From Methanomassiliicoccaceae archaeon UBA370 (lineage in GTDB: Archaea > Thermoplasmatota > Thermoplasmata > Methanomassiliicoccales > Methanomethylophilaceae), in contig DAUY01000001.1 of assembly GCA_002505345.1 (NCBI GenBank), forward strand, positions 1-64,000: 64,000 nt of DNA, in the 5' to 3' direction. A program made the position numbers and the translations under genes. Shown one piece after another: positions 18,477 to 26,930 of the stretch (position 1 is its first letter; each line of letters begins with the position of its first letter). The notes under the pieces were generated by a model that ran no database searches, had not been told where the DNA came from, and saw nothing but the letters and a program-made list of their open reading frames with translations.

Positions 18477-18858
18477 CTTCTTCCACCTGTGCTTTCTTGC
18501 ATCCTTTCAGACGCAGGATGTGTACGGTCACGCATGCCCCAACTGCCGAAAGCAGAAGCGCCAAAACGACGCTGCGGGATAAGACCATCGAAAGCACCAG
18601 CATTCCCCAGAGGAACACCAGGGCATATGCCTTGGTCGTTGCGGGAACGCCGGTACCTTCTCTGTAGTTTCTGATTATCGGACCGAAGAAACGCGTGTTC
18701 GTAAGCCATACGTACAAGCGCGGGCTCCCTGTGGCAAAGCACAGGGCGGCGCCGAGGACCAGCGGCGTCGTGGGCAGCAATGGGAGGAATGCCCCTATCG
18801 CGCCCAGGGCGAGCATGGCCGAACCGGCGATACACAACAACGCGTTCCTCGTTCTCAT
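18457..18858 (-). CDS. DUF454 (YbaN) small membrane protein
   Basis: This 133-residue protein has an N-terminal hydrophobic pair (about 4-40, GAIGAFLPLLPTTPLVLGAA), the family motif RLYVWLTNTRFFGPIIRNY, and two more helices (about 82-118). DUF454/YbaN has no firm function. The ATG overlaps the catalase stop (ATGA), and the 3' end overlaps perR by 20 bp, so the three genes are one operon. The stop is TAG, one of only two in this window. Read-through would add O plus nine residues to a TGA at 18427. Confidence 0.85.
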   Translation of the reverse strand: MRTRNALLCIAGSAMLALGAIGAFLPLLPTTPLVLGAALCFATGSPRLYVWLTNTRFFGPIIRNYREGTGVPATTKAYALVFLWGMLVLSMVLSRSVVLALLLSAVGACVTVHILRLKGCKKAQVEEDAGDTL

Positions 18859-20369
18859 TTGGTCGCCTTTGCCAATCCCTCGTGGTCGAGCTTTGAATAC
18901 TTTTTCACGGTCTCGAAATCGAGTTCCAGGGCTCTGCTCATGCGCTCTCCGTACTCCGGGTCCGCGAGGTAGCAGTGGGTGGCGTGGCGGTACTTTATGT
19001 TCTTCGTCACGGTCGCCATGTCCGCTGCGGTGTTCTTTATGAGAACAGCCTTCTCGTCCTCGGGGATCAGCCTCCACAGGTCCCCGCCCTGCTTGAAGCA
19101 GTCGTCTACGGGATAGTCCTTGGGGTCGTAGCGGTATATGTCCCCGTGCACCTTGTCCGCAGGCTCGCGGTACTCGTTCTGGTCGGCCCACTCGTCGTAG
19201 GAGTTCGGTTGGTATCCCTTGGTGGAACCATAGTTGCCGTCCACCCTCATGAGGCCGTCCCGGTGGTACGCATGGACCGGGGCCTTCGATCTGTTGACAG
19301 GTATCTGGTCGTGGTTGACTCCGAGGCGGTAGCGCTGAGCATCGGCGTATGAGAACAGCCTCCCCTGCAGCAGCTTGTCCGGCGACAATCCTATACCGGG
19401 CACTATGTGGGCGGGGCTGAACGCCGCCTGCTCCACCTGGGCGAAATAGTTGTCAGGGTTGCGGTTGAGCTCCAACATCCCCACCTCGATCAGCGGATAC
19501 TCTTTCTGGCTCCAGACGGTGGTGACGTCGAATGGGTCCACGTCCCTTGCCAGCGCCTGCTCCTCCGTCATTATCTGGAAGCACATCTTCCACCGCGGGA
19601 AGTCGCCGCGCTCTATGGCCTCGTAAAGGTCCCTCTGGTGGCTTTCGCGGTCCTTGGACACTATCGCCGCCGCCTCTTCGTCCGTGAGGTTCTTTATGCC
19701 CTGCTGGGTTTTGAAGTGGAATTTCACCCACACTCTCTCGTTCTTCTCGTTGAAGAGGCTGAATGTATGGCTTCCGAATCCGTGCATGTGCCTGTACGAA
19801 GCCGGTATTCCGCGGTCTGACATGACGACCGTGATCTGATGGAACGCCTCCGGGAGGAGCGTCCAAAAGTCCCAGTTGCTCTGGGGGGAGCGCATGTTGG
19901 TCCTCGGGTCGCGCTTGATCGCGTGGTTAAGGTCAGGGAATTTCAGCGGGTCGCGGAGGAAGAACACAGGGGTGTTGTTTCCCACAAGGTCCCAGTTTCC
20001 TTCCTCGGTGTAGAACTTCAACGCAAAACCTCTGATGTCGCGCTCGGCGTCGGCGGCGCCGCGCTCCCCTGCGACGGTGGAGAATCTCACGAACACATCG
20101 GTCTTCTTTCCATTTTCGAAGACCTTGGCCTTGGTGTACTCGGAGACGTCGCGCGTAGCGGTGAAAGTACCGAATGCGCCGCTGCCCTTGGCGTGCATCC
20201 TGCGCTCGGGTATCACCTCGCGGTTGAAGTGTCCCATCTTCTCGAAGAACCACAGGTCCTGCATCATCATGGGGCCCCTCTGTCCCGCAGTCAGCACATG
20301 TTCGTTGTCGGATACCGGTGCACCGACCTCGTTCGTCAATTTCTTGCTGTCGTCCTTCTTGCCGTCCAA
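18855..20369 (-). CDS. kat: Monofunctional heme catalase
   Basis: This catalase splits hydrogen peroxide to water and oxygen. The 504 residues are the small-subunit length. The distal heme residues are visible: the His in RRMHAKGSGAFG and the Asn in GNNTPVFF. The proximal Tyr is in RLFSYADAQRYRLG. No signal peptide is seen, so it is cytoplasmic. The start is TTG with a perfect AAGGAGG seven bases upstream. The sequence is close to bacterial catalases, so transfer is likely. It heads an operon with DUF454 and perR, with a 21-bp palindrome between promoter and start. Confidence 0.96.
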   Translation of the reverse strand: MDGKKDDSKKLTNEVGAPVSDNEHVLTAGQRGPMMMQDLWFFEKMGHFNREVIPERRMHAKGSGAFGTFTATRDVSEYTKAKVFENGKKTDVFVRFSTVAGERGAADAERDIRGFALKFYTEEGNWDLVGNNTPVFFLRDPLKFPDLNHAIKRDPRTNMRSPQSNWDFWTLLPEAFHQITVVMSDRGIPASYRHMHGFGSHTFSLFNEKNERVWVKFHFKTQQGIKNLTDEEAAAIVSKDRESHQRDLYEAIERGDFPRWKMCFQIMTEEQALARDVDPFDVTTVWSQKEYPLIEVGMLELNRNPDNYFAQVEQAAFSPAHIVPGIGLSPDKLLQGRLFSYADAQRYRLGVNHDQIPVNRSKAPVHAYHRDGLMRVDGNYGSTKGYQPNSYDEWADQNEYREPADKVHGDIYRYDPKDYPVDDCFKQGGDLWRLIPEDEKAVLIKNTAADMATVTKNIKYRHATHCYLADPEYGERMSRALELDFETVKKYSKLDHEGLAKATK

Positions 20370-20392
20370 TTATATGCCTCCTTTATTACTGA

Positions 20393-20413
20393 TATTAGTA
20401 CTCAGTACTGATA
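20393..20413. promoter_or_regulatory. Palindromic operator before the catalase operon
   Basis: TATTAGTACT-C-AGTACTGATA is a 10-1-10 inverted repeat with one mismatch pair. It lies 24 bp upstream of the catalase TTG and just downstream of a TATA-like TATTTATTA (on the minus strand, about 20412-20423). A site there would block transcription. The PerR-like protein of the same operon is the likely binder. Confidence 0.6.
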
Positions 20414-20470
20414 ATAAATACTTATCTAGACGACCGAACCGTCATTTTCTGGCTGTTTTCGGCCATGTTT

Positions 20471-20528
20471 ATCATACTTCGACGATTGTTGTTTCTGCTT
20501 TTATATAGAAGTCCATCATACTTGACGA
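20471..20528 (+). repeat. Direct repeats flanking the MFS promoter
   Basis: ATCATACTTCGACGA (20471-20485) and ATCATACTTGACGA (20515-20528) differ by one base. They stand 44 bp apart, on either side of the TATA box CTTTTATATAG near 20497-20507. This layout could hold two regulator sites for the MFS gene. Confidence 0.4.
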
Positions 20529-20586
20529 ACGGGGCGGCGGGAAACCGGAGGTTAACAAAGTTCTCCTGCTTCAGACCGTCGGATCG

Positions 20587-21813
20587 GTGGGTACCATAAC
20601 AGATGACTCGAATCTCAAAAGAGCAGGCCGTTACGCCTGGATCATGTTCGCCGTCCTATTGGCCGCCTACTTCTTCGTCTACCTGCACAGGATGTCCGTC
20701 GCCGTGGTCGGCCGCGATATCGTGGAAGAGGTAGGAGGCAATATCGGATACCTCAGCTCAGTATATTTCTGGACGTACGCCGCGATGCAGATCCCCTGCG
20801 GAATGCTGTCCGACAGGTTCGGCCCCAGAAGAGTATCGTTTATCTTCTTGAGCCTGGCCGCCGCGGGTTCGTTGGTCACAGCCACGGGGGAAACGTTCGG
20901 TTTCGCCGTCATTGGTAAAATGATGATAGCCGCGGGAATGGCCGCAGTGTACATCCCGCTGATGAAAGTGGTAGCCACCTGGTTCCCTCCTCACTATTTC
21001 CCGCAGCTGAACGGGATCATCATCGCGGTGGGCAACATCGGCGCCATCTCCGCAACCGTCCCCTTGGCCATATCGGTCTCAGCTTTCGGATGGAGGGGTA
21101 CGTTCGTTTTGCTCGCCCTCGTCACCGCCATAATAGCGGCCCTGTGTCTCGCACTGATCCGGGACCGTCCCGCCGACCGGCCCTCCCAGGGGAATGAGAT
21201 GGGCATGGTCGCGGGACTGAAGACGGTGTTCGCGGGGGGCAGGAAGTTCTGGCCGATGGCCGTTGCATACTTTCTCGTTTATGGATCGATAATGGTGTTC
21301 CAGGGGACCTGGTCCAAGGTCTATTTCGATTCCGTATACGGATTTACCGTCCTTTCCGTGTGGCTGGTCGCCATGATAGGCATCGGGAAGATATTCAGCA
21401 CGGTGCTCGTCGGAGTTATGGCCGGCCGGAAGATAATCAGTTCCAAGCGCATAATGATGATCCTGGGGAACGCCGGCTTCGCCGCCGTGTGGCTGGCGGT
21501 CTGGCTATCTGCGGGGAAAATGGACAGTCCCCTGTTCTGGGGCGTGGTGTGCACCCTGTTCGGGCTCTTCGGTGGGTTCATGACCCTTTCATTCTCTCAG
21601 GTAAAGGAATGGTTCCCGGTATCCATCGCCGGCACGTCCGTAGCCGCGATGAACGTGTTCCTCTTCCTGGGAGCATCGGTATGCACCGCCGTGGCGGGAG
21701 CCATCATCGGAACGTCCTACACTGTGGAGAACTTCTCTTTCGTGTGGGGACTGATGTTCGCAGGCTCTTTGGTGGCATTGGCCGCGGCGTATGTCTCGAT
21801 AGAGAACAAGTGA
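20587..21813 (+). CDS. MFS transporter
   Basis: This 408-residue protein has about twelve membrane helices. It carries the MFS loop 2-3 motif as GMLSDRFGPRRVSF after helix 2 and an N-terminal YFFVYLHRMSVAVV helix typical of sugar-phosphate/anion:cation symporters (OFA/ACS-like). The substrate cannot be told. The GTG at 20587 is the start used, with only a weak ribosome-binding site; the ATG at 20644 would cut into helix 1, so the start is uncertain. A TATA box lies near 20500. It is divergent from the catalase operon and convergent with alaS, with a gap of 3 bp. Confidence 0.88.
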   Translation: MGTITDDSNLKRAGRYAWIMFAVLLAAYFFVYLHRMSVAVVGRDIVEEVGGNIGYLSSVYFWTYAAMQIPCGMLSDRFGPRRVSFIFLSLAAAGSLVTATGETFGFAVIGKMMIAAGMAAVYIPLMKVVATWFPPHYFPQLNGIIIAVGNIGAISATVPLAISVSAFGWRGTFVLLALVTAIIAALCLALIRDRPADRPSQGNEMGMVAGLKTVFAGGRKFWPMAVAYFLVYGSIMVFQGTWSKVYFDSVYGFTVLSVWLVAMIGIGKIFSTVLVGVMAGRKIISSKRIMMILGNAGFAAVWLAVWLSAGKMDSPLFWGVVCTLFGLFGGFMTLSFSQVKEWFPVSIAGTSVAAMNVFLFLGASVCTAVAGAIIGTSYTVENFSFVWGLMFAGSLVALAAAYVSIENK

Positions 21814-21816
21814 TGG

Positions 21817-23586
21817 TCAGTCGAACTTCCCGACCATGGCCTTAATGCGCCTTACGCCGGCCGCAGAGCTCTCTTCCTTGGCGATCTTGAAGCCCCCTAT
21901 GTCGCCGGTGCTGTTGACGTGCGGGCCGCCACAGATCTCGCAGGACTCGTCGCCTATCGTGTAGACCTTGACCTTCTCCCCGTACTTGTCCTGGAAAACG
22001 CCCATGGCGTGGCGGTCTTTCGCTTCCTCGTACCGCATCTCCTCGCAAACCACCGGGATGTCACGCCTTATTATGTCGTTGATGTAGTCCTGGATCTGTT
22101 TCAGCTCTTCGGGCGTGACCTTCCTGTCCAGGTTGAAATCGAATCTTAGCCTCTCCGCAGTGATGTTGCTGCCCTTCTGCACTATGTCCGGGTCAACGAA
22201 CTTCCTGAGCGCCGCGTTCAGAAGGTGGGTGGCGGTGTGCAGCTTTGTGGTCTCCTCGCTGTTGTCGGCGAGTCCCCCTTTGAACTTCTGGTCCGAACCT
22301 GCGCGGGAGATGTCCTGGTGCTCCCTGAAGCGGCGGTCGAAATCGTCCACGTCCACACGGAATCCCCTCTCTTCGGCCAGTTCCTTGGTGAGCTCGATGG
22401 GGAAACCGAACGTATCGTAAAGTCTGAAGACCTGCTCCCCGTCAAGGGTCTGGCCGGCAGAGTGGCCTTCTGCCATCTCGTCGAACCTGCGGAGCCCTTT
22501 TCTGAGCGTCAGATGGAATTTCTCCTCCTCGGCCGCCATGTTCGCAAGTATCGCATCCTTGTTCCGCTCGAGCTCCGGATAAGTGCCCCCGTACTCGGCG
22601 ATCACGACCCCGCAGATCCTGCTCATGTCCGCGCTGTCGGAGCCAAGCTTCGAAAGGTATCTGCTGGCCCTTCTGATGAGCCTTCTGAGGATGTATCCCT
22701 GTCCGACCTTGGCCGGGACCACTCCGTCGCCCATTATGAACGTCGCAGCCCTGATATGGTCGGAGATTATGCGGAACGCCCTCTTGTCTTCGGAGTACTT
22801 CTTACCTGTAAGGTCTTCTATGGAACCTATGATCCCGGCGAAGAGCTCCGTGTCGTAAACGGTCTCCCTACCGTTCATTATCCTGAGGACTCTCTCCAAT
22901 CCCATGCCCGTATCGACGTTCTTCTGTTCCAGGGGAGTGAACTTTCCATCCGCGTCCTTGAAGTATTCCATGAAGACGTTGTTCCAGATCTCGGTGAACT
23001 TGCCGCAGTGGCAGGATGGGCCGCATCCGGGGCCGCACTTCGGCCTGCCGTCGTCGAAGAAGATCTCGGTGTCCGGTCCGCACGGACCGGTCTGGCCCGC
23101 GGGCCCCCACCAGTTGTCGGAACGTCCGTAGAAGTATATCTGCTCCTTGGGGATGCCCAGTTCGTTCCAGATCTTTGCAGTCTCCTCGTCCCGGGGGATC
23201 GCCCCCTCGCCTTCGAAAGCGGTCACAGATATCTGATCGATCCTCAGCTTGAGGACGTCGATCAGAAAATCATAGCTGAATGTTATTGATTCCTTCTTGA
23301 AGTAGTCGCCCAGGGACCAGTTGCCCAGCATCTCGAAGAAGGTCAGGTGGCTCGCGTCGCCCACCTCGTCTATGTCGCCGGTCCTGATGCACTTCTGATA
23401 ATCGACCAGCCTCTTCCCCTCGGGATGCTTTTCTCCGAGAAGATAAGGTACGAGCGGATGCATGCCTGCCGTCGTGAACAGTACGGTAGGGTCGTTCTCC
23501 GGTATCAGGGACGCGGACCTGATGAACGCGTGGCCCCTCTGTTTAAAGAATTCAACGTACGCTTCTCTGAGCTCCTGTGCCTTCAT
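21817..23586 (-). CDS. alaS: Alanyl-tRNA synthetase lacking the C-terminal domain
   Basis: AlaRS charges tRNA-Ala. This one has 589 residues against about 870-900 normally. The catalytic domain (about 1-240, with FEMLGNWSLGDYFK and MGLERV), the tRNA-recognition region (to about 400) and the editing domain are complete, with zinc ligands in HTATHLLNAAL and CEICGGPHV. It ends at AAGVRRIKAMVG, exactly where the C-Ala domain would begin. The N-terminus is bacterial-like, without archaeal features, suggesting transfer. TGA ends the frame and the MFS gene follows, so no 3' remnant exists. AGGTGTAAC precedes the ATG. Confidence 0.92.
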   Translation of the reverse strand: MKAQELREAYVEFFKQRGHAFIRSASLIPENDPTVLFTTAGMHPLVPYLLGEKHPEGKRLVDYQKCIRTGDIDEVGDASHLTFFEMLGNWSLGDYFKKESITFSYDFLIDVLKLRIDQISVTAFEGEGAIPRDEETAKIWNELGIPKEQIYFYGRSDNWWGPAGQTGPCGPDTEIFFDDGRPKCGPGCGPSCHCGKFTEIWNNVFMEYFKDADGKFTPLEQKNVDTGMGLERVLRIMNGRETVYDTELFAGIIGSIEDLTGKKYSEDKRAFRIISDHIRAATFIMGDGVVPAKVGQGYILRRLIRRASRYLSKLGSDSADMSRICGVVIAEYGGTYPELERNKDAILANMAAEEEKFHLTLRKGLRRFDEMAEGHSAGQTLDGEQVFRLYDTFGFPIELTKELAEERGFRVDVDDFDRRFREHQDISRAGSDQKFKGGLADNSEETTKLHTATHLLNAALRKFVDPDIVQKGSNITAERLRFDFNLDRKVTPEELKQIQDYINDIIRRDIPVVCEEMRYEEAKDRHAMGVFQDKYGEKVKVYTIGDESCEICGGPHVNSTGDIGGFKIAKEESSAAGVRRIKAMVGKFD

Positions 23587-23682
23587 GTTACACCTGGACG
23601 TACGCGTGATGGGCTCGTTATTTAAAAAAGCTGGCTTATCTGCCGCATCGGGGGTACGGGCACAGGGTCGCGAAGGGTAGGC

Positions 23683-24744
23683 TCACTGCCCTTCTAGGTA
23701 GCCGCGCCCCCTGAGCATCAGGTCCCTGAACTCCTCCGGGCCCTCGGACATCGCCGCATCGCTGACGGCATGGATGGCGTCTCCGAGCTCGGAAAGCATC
23801 ATGTCGCGGCTGACGTTCAGGTGCTGTATCTCGTAGTACAGTTTCGGGTCCTCCATTGCGACGGACATGTTGGTATCGATCATCTTGTCGAAGGTTGTCG
23901 AAGCTACCGAACACAGCTCCGGGAAAGGAATTCCGCTTCTCTCCAACACGGTGAAGAATGCGATGTTGACGATATGGCTCAGGCCGAGAACGTAGGACAT
24001 GCATCTATCGTGCTCACCGACCGGTATGACCTTGATCTCGGCACCCTGGTCCTTCATGAGCCCCACCGCCATCTCCGCCGCCTCCGGGCAGCCGCAGTCG
24101 CATACGATCAGGTTGCGGCCGTGCATGGAACGTACCGATGGACCGAACATCGGATGTACCGAACACACCCTTCTTCTGGAAGCCATGTCGGTCAGGACGC
24201 CTATGAAGGGGGATTTAAGGGAAGATATGTCGAATATCAGCGCATCTTCGCGGCATATCCCGTCAAGGCCGGTAAGCACCCCTGAGACCGAGGATATGGG
24301 CAAGGATACTATGACGACATCGGCATCCGCGGCATCCGCGAGGCTCCTGCCGTTCTTGGCGACGGGGTCTATGACGATCATCTCGTGCTCCGCCCTGCCG
24401 AGGAGACGTAGCATCATCTTTCCCATCTGCCCTTGTCCTCCCACGATGGCGATCTTCTTTTTTTCCGTCGGTCCGCGGGGAGCCGATGCCTGAACGCTGA
24501 GCGACTGTTCGAGCAGTATCCTGCAGAACTCTTCGCCAGCCTCCGGGTTCAGCCCGATCATGTCGGCCAACGCCCTGAAGCGGTCCAGGGTCGCCCTTTC
24601 GGCGACGATGTCGCGCATACCCTCTCCGGCGGCGGCCTTGGCCGCTCCCATCTTCCGGGAGATCTTCAGCCTCTCGCCTACAAGCTCCAATATGGCGTCG
24701 TCTATCCTGCGCATGCCGGAACTGAGGTACTCTATGTCGTCCAT
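23683..24744 (-). CDS. tyrA: Chorismate mutase-prephenate dehydrogenase fusion
   Basis: This bifunctional T-protein makes prephenate from chorismate, then 4-hydroxyphenylpyruvate for tyrosine. Residues 1-90 are an AroQ chorismate mutase (RIDDAILELVGERLKISRKMG). Residues about 97-353 are the dehydrogenase: Rossmann start IAIVGGQGQMGKMM, the VVIVSLP strand, SVHPMFGPSV, and the catalytic His in LGLSHIVN. At 353 residues it matches E. coli TyrA in design. It starts 12 bp after the aldolase-like gene on the same strand, so both aromatic genes are one operon. Confidence 0.93.
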   Translation of the reverse strand: MDDIEYLSSGMRRIDDAILELVGERLKISRKMGAAKAAAGEGMRDIVAERATLDRFRALADMIGLNPEAGEEFCRILLEQSLSVQASAPRGPTEKKKIAIVGGQGQMGKMMLRLLGRAEHEMIVIDPVAKNGRSLADAADADVVIVSLPISSVSGVLTGLDGICREDALIFDISSLKSPFIGVLTDMASRRRVCSVHPMFGPSVRSMHGRNLIVCDCGCPEAAEMAVGLMKDQGAEIKVIPVGEHDRCMSYVLGLSHIVNIAFFTVLERSGIPFPELCSVASTTFDKMIDTNMSVAMEDPKLYYEIQHLNVSRDMMLSELGDAIHAVSDAAMSEGPEEFRDLMLRGRGYLEGQ

Positions 24745-24756
24745 TCCGTCACCCCA

Positions 24757-25554
24757 TTACTTCTTCCGTATGTTCTTCATCGCCTCTTCGATGCTGGCAT
24801 CCCTCAGCACGATATCGGTTATCGCGCGTGTGATGCCTTCCACGTCCCTGTGCTGGAAAATGTTGCGTCCTATCGACACGCCGCGCCCTCCCGCATCGAT
24901 GGAGTCTCTCACCATGGTGAGCATCTCCAGGTCGGACGACATCTTCGGACCTCCCGCGATCAACACGGGTACGAGGGCCCCCCTGACGACCTCTTTGAAA
25001 GAATCGATATCTCTGGTGTAGCTGCACTTCACGATATCGGCTCCGAGTTCAGCGGCGGCCCTGGCACCATGCGCCACCAGCTCGGGGTCGAAGGAATTCT
25101 TGATCTTCGGTCCCCGGGGGTAGGCCATCACCAGCAGCGGCATTCCCCACTCCTCGCATTCCCTGGACAGTCCCCCGAGGTCTCTGAGCATCTCAGGTTC
25201 CGTCTCCGCCCCCAGGTTGATATGCATCGATACAGCGTCAGCTCCCATCTTCAGGGCCTCCGAGACGGTAGCAACGAGTACTTTGCTGTTGTTTGTGTCT
25301 CCCATATCGGTTGACGCGGACAGATGCAGGATCAGACCTATGTCGTGGCCCCCGGCGCGGTAACCGTGCTTCACAAGGCCCTTGTGCATCAGCACGGCCG
25401 TGGCACCTCCGTTGGCAACCGCGTTCACGGTATGCTTCATGTCGAACAGTCCCTCGGTAGGACCTATGGAAATACCGTGGTCCATGGGTACGATGACGCA
25501 GTTGCCCGTCTTTCTGTCTATTATTCTTTCCAATCTGACGTTCTTTCCGAACAT
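24757..25554 (-). CDS. ADTH synthase-like class I aldolase (AroA')
   Basis: This is the DeoC/FbaB-type archaeal aldolase group. The closest role is 2-amino-3,7-dideoxy-D-threo-hept-6-ulosonate synthase, which starts the archaeal aromatic pathway from aspartate semialdehyde. The 265 residues show VRLERIIDRKTG, VPMDHGISIGP, the Schiff-base lysine in GADIVKCSYT, and AGGPKMSS. Fructose-bisphosphate aldolase is the alternative, but its pairing with tyrA favours the aromatic role. The ATG at 25554 is preferred; an ATG at 25581 lies inside an inverted repeat, too near the TATA box. Confidence 0.85.
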   Translation of the reverse strand: MFGKNVRLERIIDRKTGNCVIVPMDHGISIGPTEGLFDMKHTVNAVANGGATAVLMHKGLVKHGYRAGGHDIGLILHLSASTDMGDTNNSKVLVATVSEALKMGADAVSMHINLGAETEPEMLRDLGGLSRECEEWGMPLLVMAYPRGPKIKNSFDPELVAHGARAAAELGADIVKCSYTRDIDSFKEVVRGALVPVLIAGGPKMSSDLEMLTMVRDSIDAGGRGVSIGRNIFQHRDVEGITRAITDIVLRDASIEEAMKNIRKK

Positions 25555-25562
25555 GTTCTTAC

Positions 25563-25590
25563 CCGTGCTACGTGCTATCATGTAGCACGG
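25563..25590. promoter_or_regulatory. Nested inverted repeat at the aldolase start
   Basis: CCGTGCTAC and GTAGCACGG form a perfect 9-bp inverted repeat over 28 bp, and a second half-site GTGCTA inside (25572-25577) pairs with TAGCAC (25583-25588). It lies right after a TATA-like TTAATATA (minus strand) and would cover the transcript start of the aldolase-tyrA operon. It looks like an operator. Confidence 0.5.
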
Positions 25591-25638
25591 TATATTAATC
25601 GATTTCGATTAGATCCCTCGGATAATGAAGAAAAATGC

Positions 25639-26898
25639 TCAAAGCAGGACGGCGGCAGCGGCTTCGGCGGCAGCCGTATCAGCATCGGAGCGGGTTATCA
25701 CAACAGCGATCCCCCTGGAGAGCAGGACATTCTCGGGCATGTGTCCTATCTCCGACACCGCGACCGCTCTGCACCCTTCAAGGAGGTCTGCCATCGAAGA
25801 AACGCGGCCCTTGTGGCCCTGACCCGCCACGGGCGCATCGGCTACGGTTTTCACATCCTTTATGAACCTCACGGTCTTGCCGTCGGAGGCATAGATTCTG
25901 AACATCTTCGCGTTCCCGAAGCCGCTGTCCGCGTTCTTTCCGTCCGAAGTCGCGACGGCCACGAGGATTTCCTCGCCATCAGGCCCCTCGGCCGCAGGGT
26001 CGGCGAGCTCGATCTTCGAAGGCCCGCATCCCGCGGTGCATTTGCCTATGTGCACGAATTCGGAGGAACGGTCTTCACCCAGGAGGCCGATCGCATCTGC
26101 GCGGCACTGCCTGCAGTGCCTCATCATGCGGGCGTCCGCGGAGCATAGGTCCATCATTTCCTTTCTTTCCGAGGGCGTGGGCGCGCGCCTGTTCTCGAAC
26201 TTGGTCCCTGCCACCGGTATCAGGGGAAGGATGTTGACGATGTAGGCCCCGAGGCTTTTGGCCTCTGATGCGATTTCCGGTATCTGGGCGTCGTTGATCC
26301 CGGGGATCATCACGATGTTCACCTTCACAACCATGCCAAGTTCGGCGCATGTCCTGATGCCCTTCTTCTGATTTCCGATGAGCATCTCGGCGGCTTCCCT
26401 ACCGGATAGCTTTTTTCCTTTCCATATGACCGAGCCGTAGATCTGCTCGCCAATGTCAGGAGTCGCGGCGTTCATCGTGACGGTGAGGAATCTGACTCCC
26501 AGGTCATAGAGTTCCTGCGCACGCTCCGGAAGCATCAGGCCGTTCGTGGAAACGCAGGCCGTCAGTCCGGGATATTCTTCTTTGATGATTCTGAGGGTCT
26601 CGAAAGTCTCCTCGTTGGCCAGGGGATCGCCCGGGCCGGCTATCCCGAGGACGCTGAGGTTGGGGATCTTCTCCAGAACGTATCCAACCTTGTCGGCGGC
26701 CTCCCGGGGAGATAGCACCTCGCTCGTCACTCCCGGGCGGGATTCATTGGAACAGTCGTACCTCCGGTTGCAGTAATTGCATTGGATGTTACATTTGGGA
26801 GCGACGGGCAGATGCATCCTGGCGAATTTGCGGTGGGCCTCCTCGTTGTAGCACGGGTGAACCTCCAATGCCTTCCTTATGCCGTCTTCCTGTTCCAT
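25639..26898 (-). CDS. nifB: NifB radical SAM protein with NifX-like C-terminus
   Basis: NifB builds the NifB-co 8Fe-9S-C core of nitrogenase cofactor. The 419 residues begin with HPCYNEEAHRKFARMHLPVAP and the radical SAM triad CNIQCNYC, with a further RRYDCSNESRPGV. The C-terminal part (about 305-419) is a NifX/NafY-type domain (VAVATSDGKNADSGFGNA). Length and order match fused NifB. No nifHDK lies in the window; the gene may serve nitrogenase elsewhere or another cofactor. It shares a symmetric TATA element with the divergent UPF0216 gene. Confidence 0.93.
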   Translation of the reverse strand: MEQEDGIRKALEVHPCYNEEAHRKFARMHLPVAPKCNIQCNYCNRRYDCSNESRPGVTSEVLSPREAADKVGYVLEKIPNLSVLGIAGPGDPLANEETFETLRIIKEEYPGLTACVSTNGLMLPERAQELYDLGVRFLTVTMNAATPDIGEQIYGSVIWKGKKLSGREAAEMLIGNQKKGIRTCAELGMVVKVNIVMIPGINDAQIPEIASEAKSLGAYIVNILPLIPVAGTKFENRRAPTPSERKEMMDLCSADARMMRHCRQCRADAIGLLGEDRSSEFVHIGKCTAGCGPSKIELADPAAEGPDGEEILVAVATSDGKNADSGFGNAKMFRIYASDGKTVRFIKDVKTVADAPVAGQGHKGRVSSMADLLEGCRAVAVSEIGHMPENVLLSRGIAVVITRSDADTAAAEAAAAVLL

Positions 26899-26920
26899 AG
26901 CACCGTAACGCTCTCTCTTT

Positions 26921-26930
26921 TATTATAATA
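26921..26930. promoter_or_regulatory. Symmetric TATA element shared by nifB and UPF0216 gene
   Basis: TATTATAATA is a perfect 10-bp palindrome in a 50-bp gap between divergent genes. Its centre lies about 24-28 bp from both start codons, so each strand could use it as a TATA box for a leaderless or nearly leaderless mRNA. Confidence 0.5.

Noticed and set aside
25639..26898. A complete nitrogen-fixation cluster
   Set aside because: Only nifB is present here. The NifX-like gene at 59.6 kb is paired with Mrp, not nif genes.
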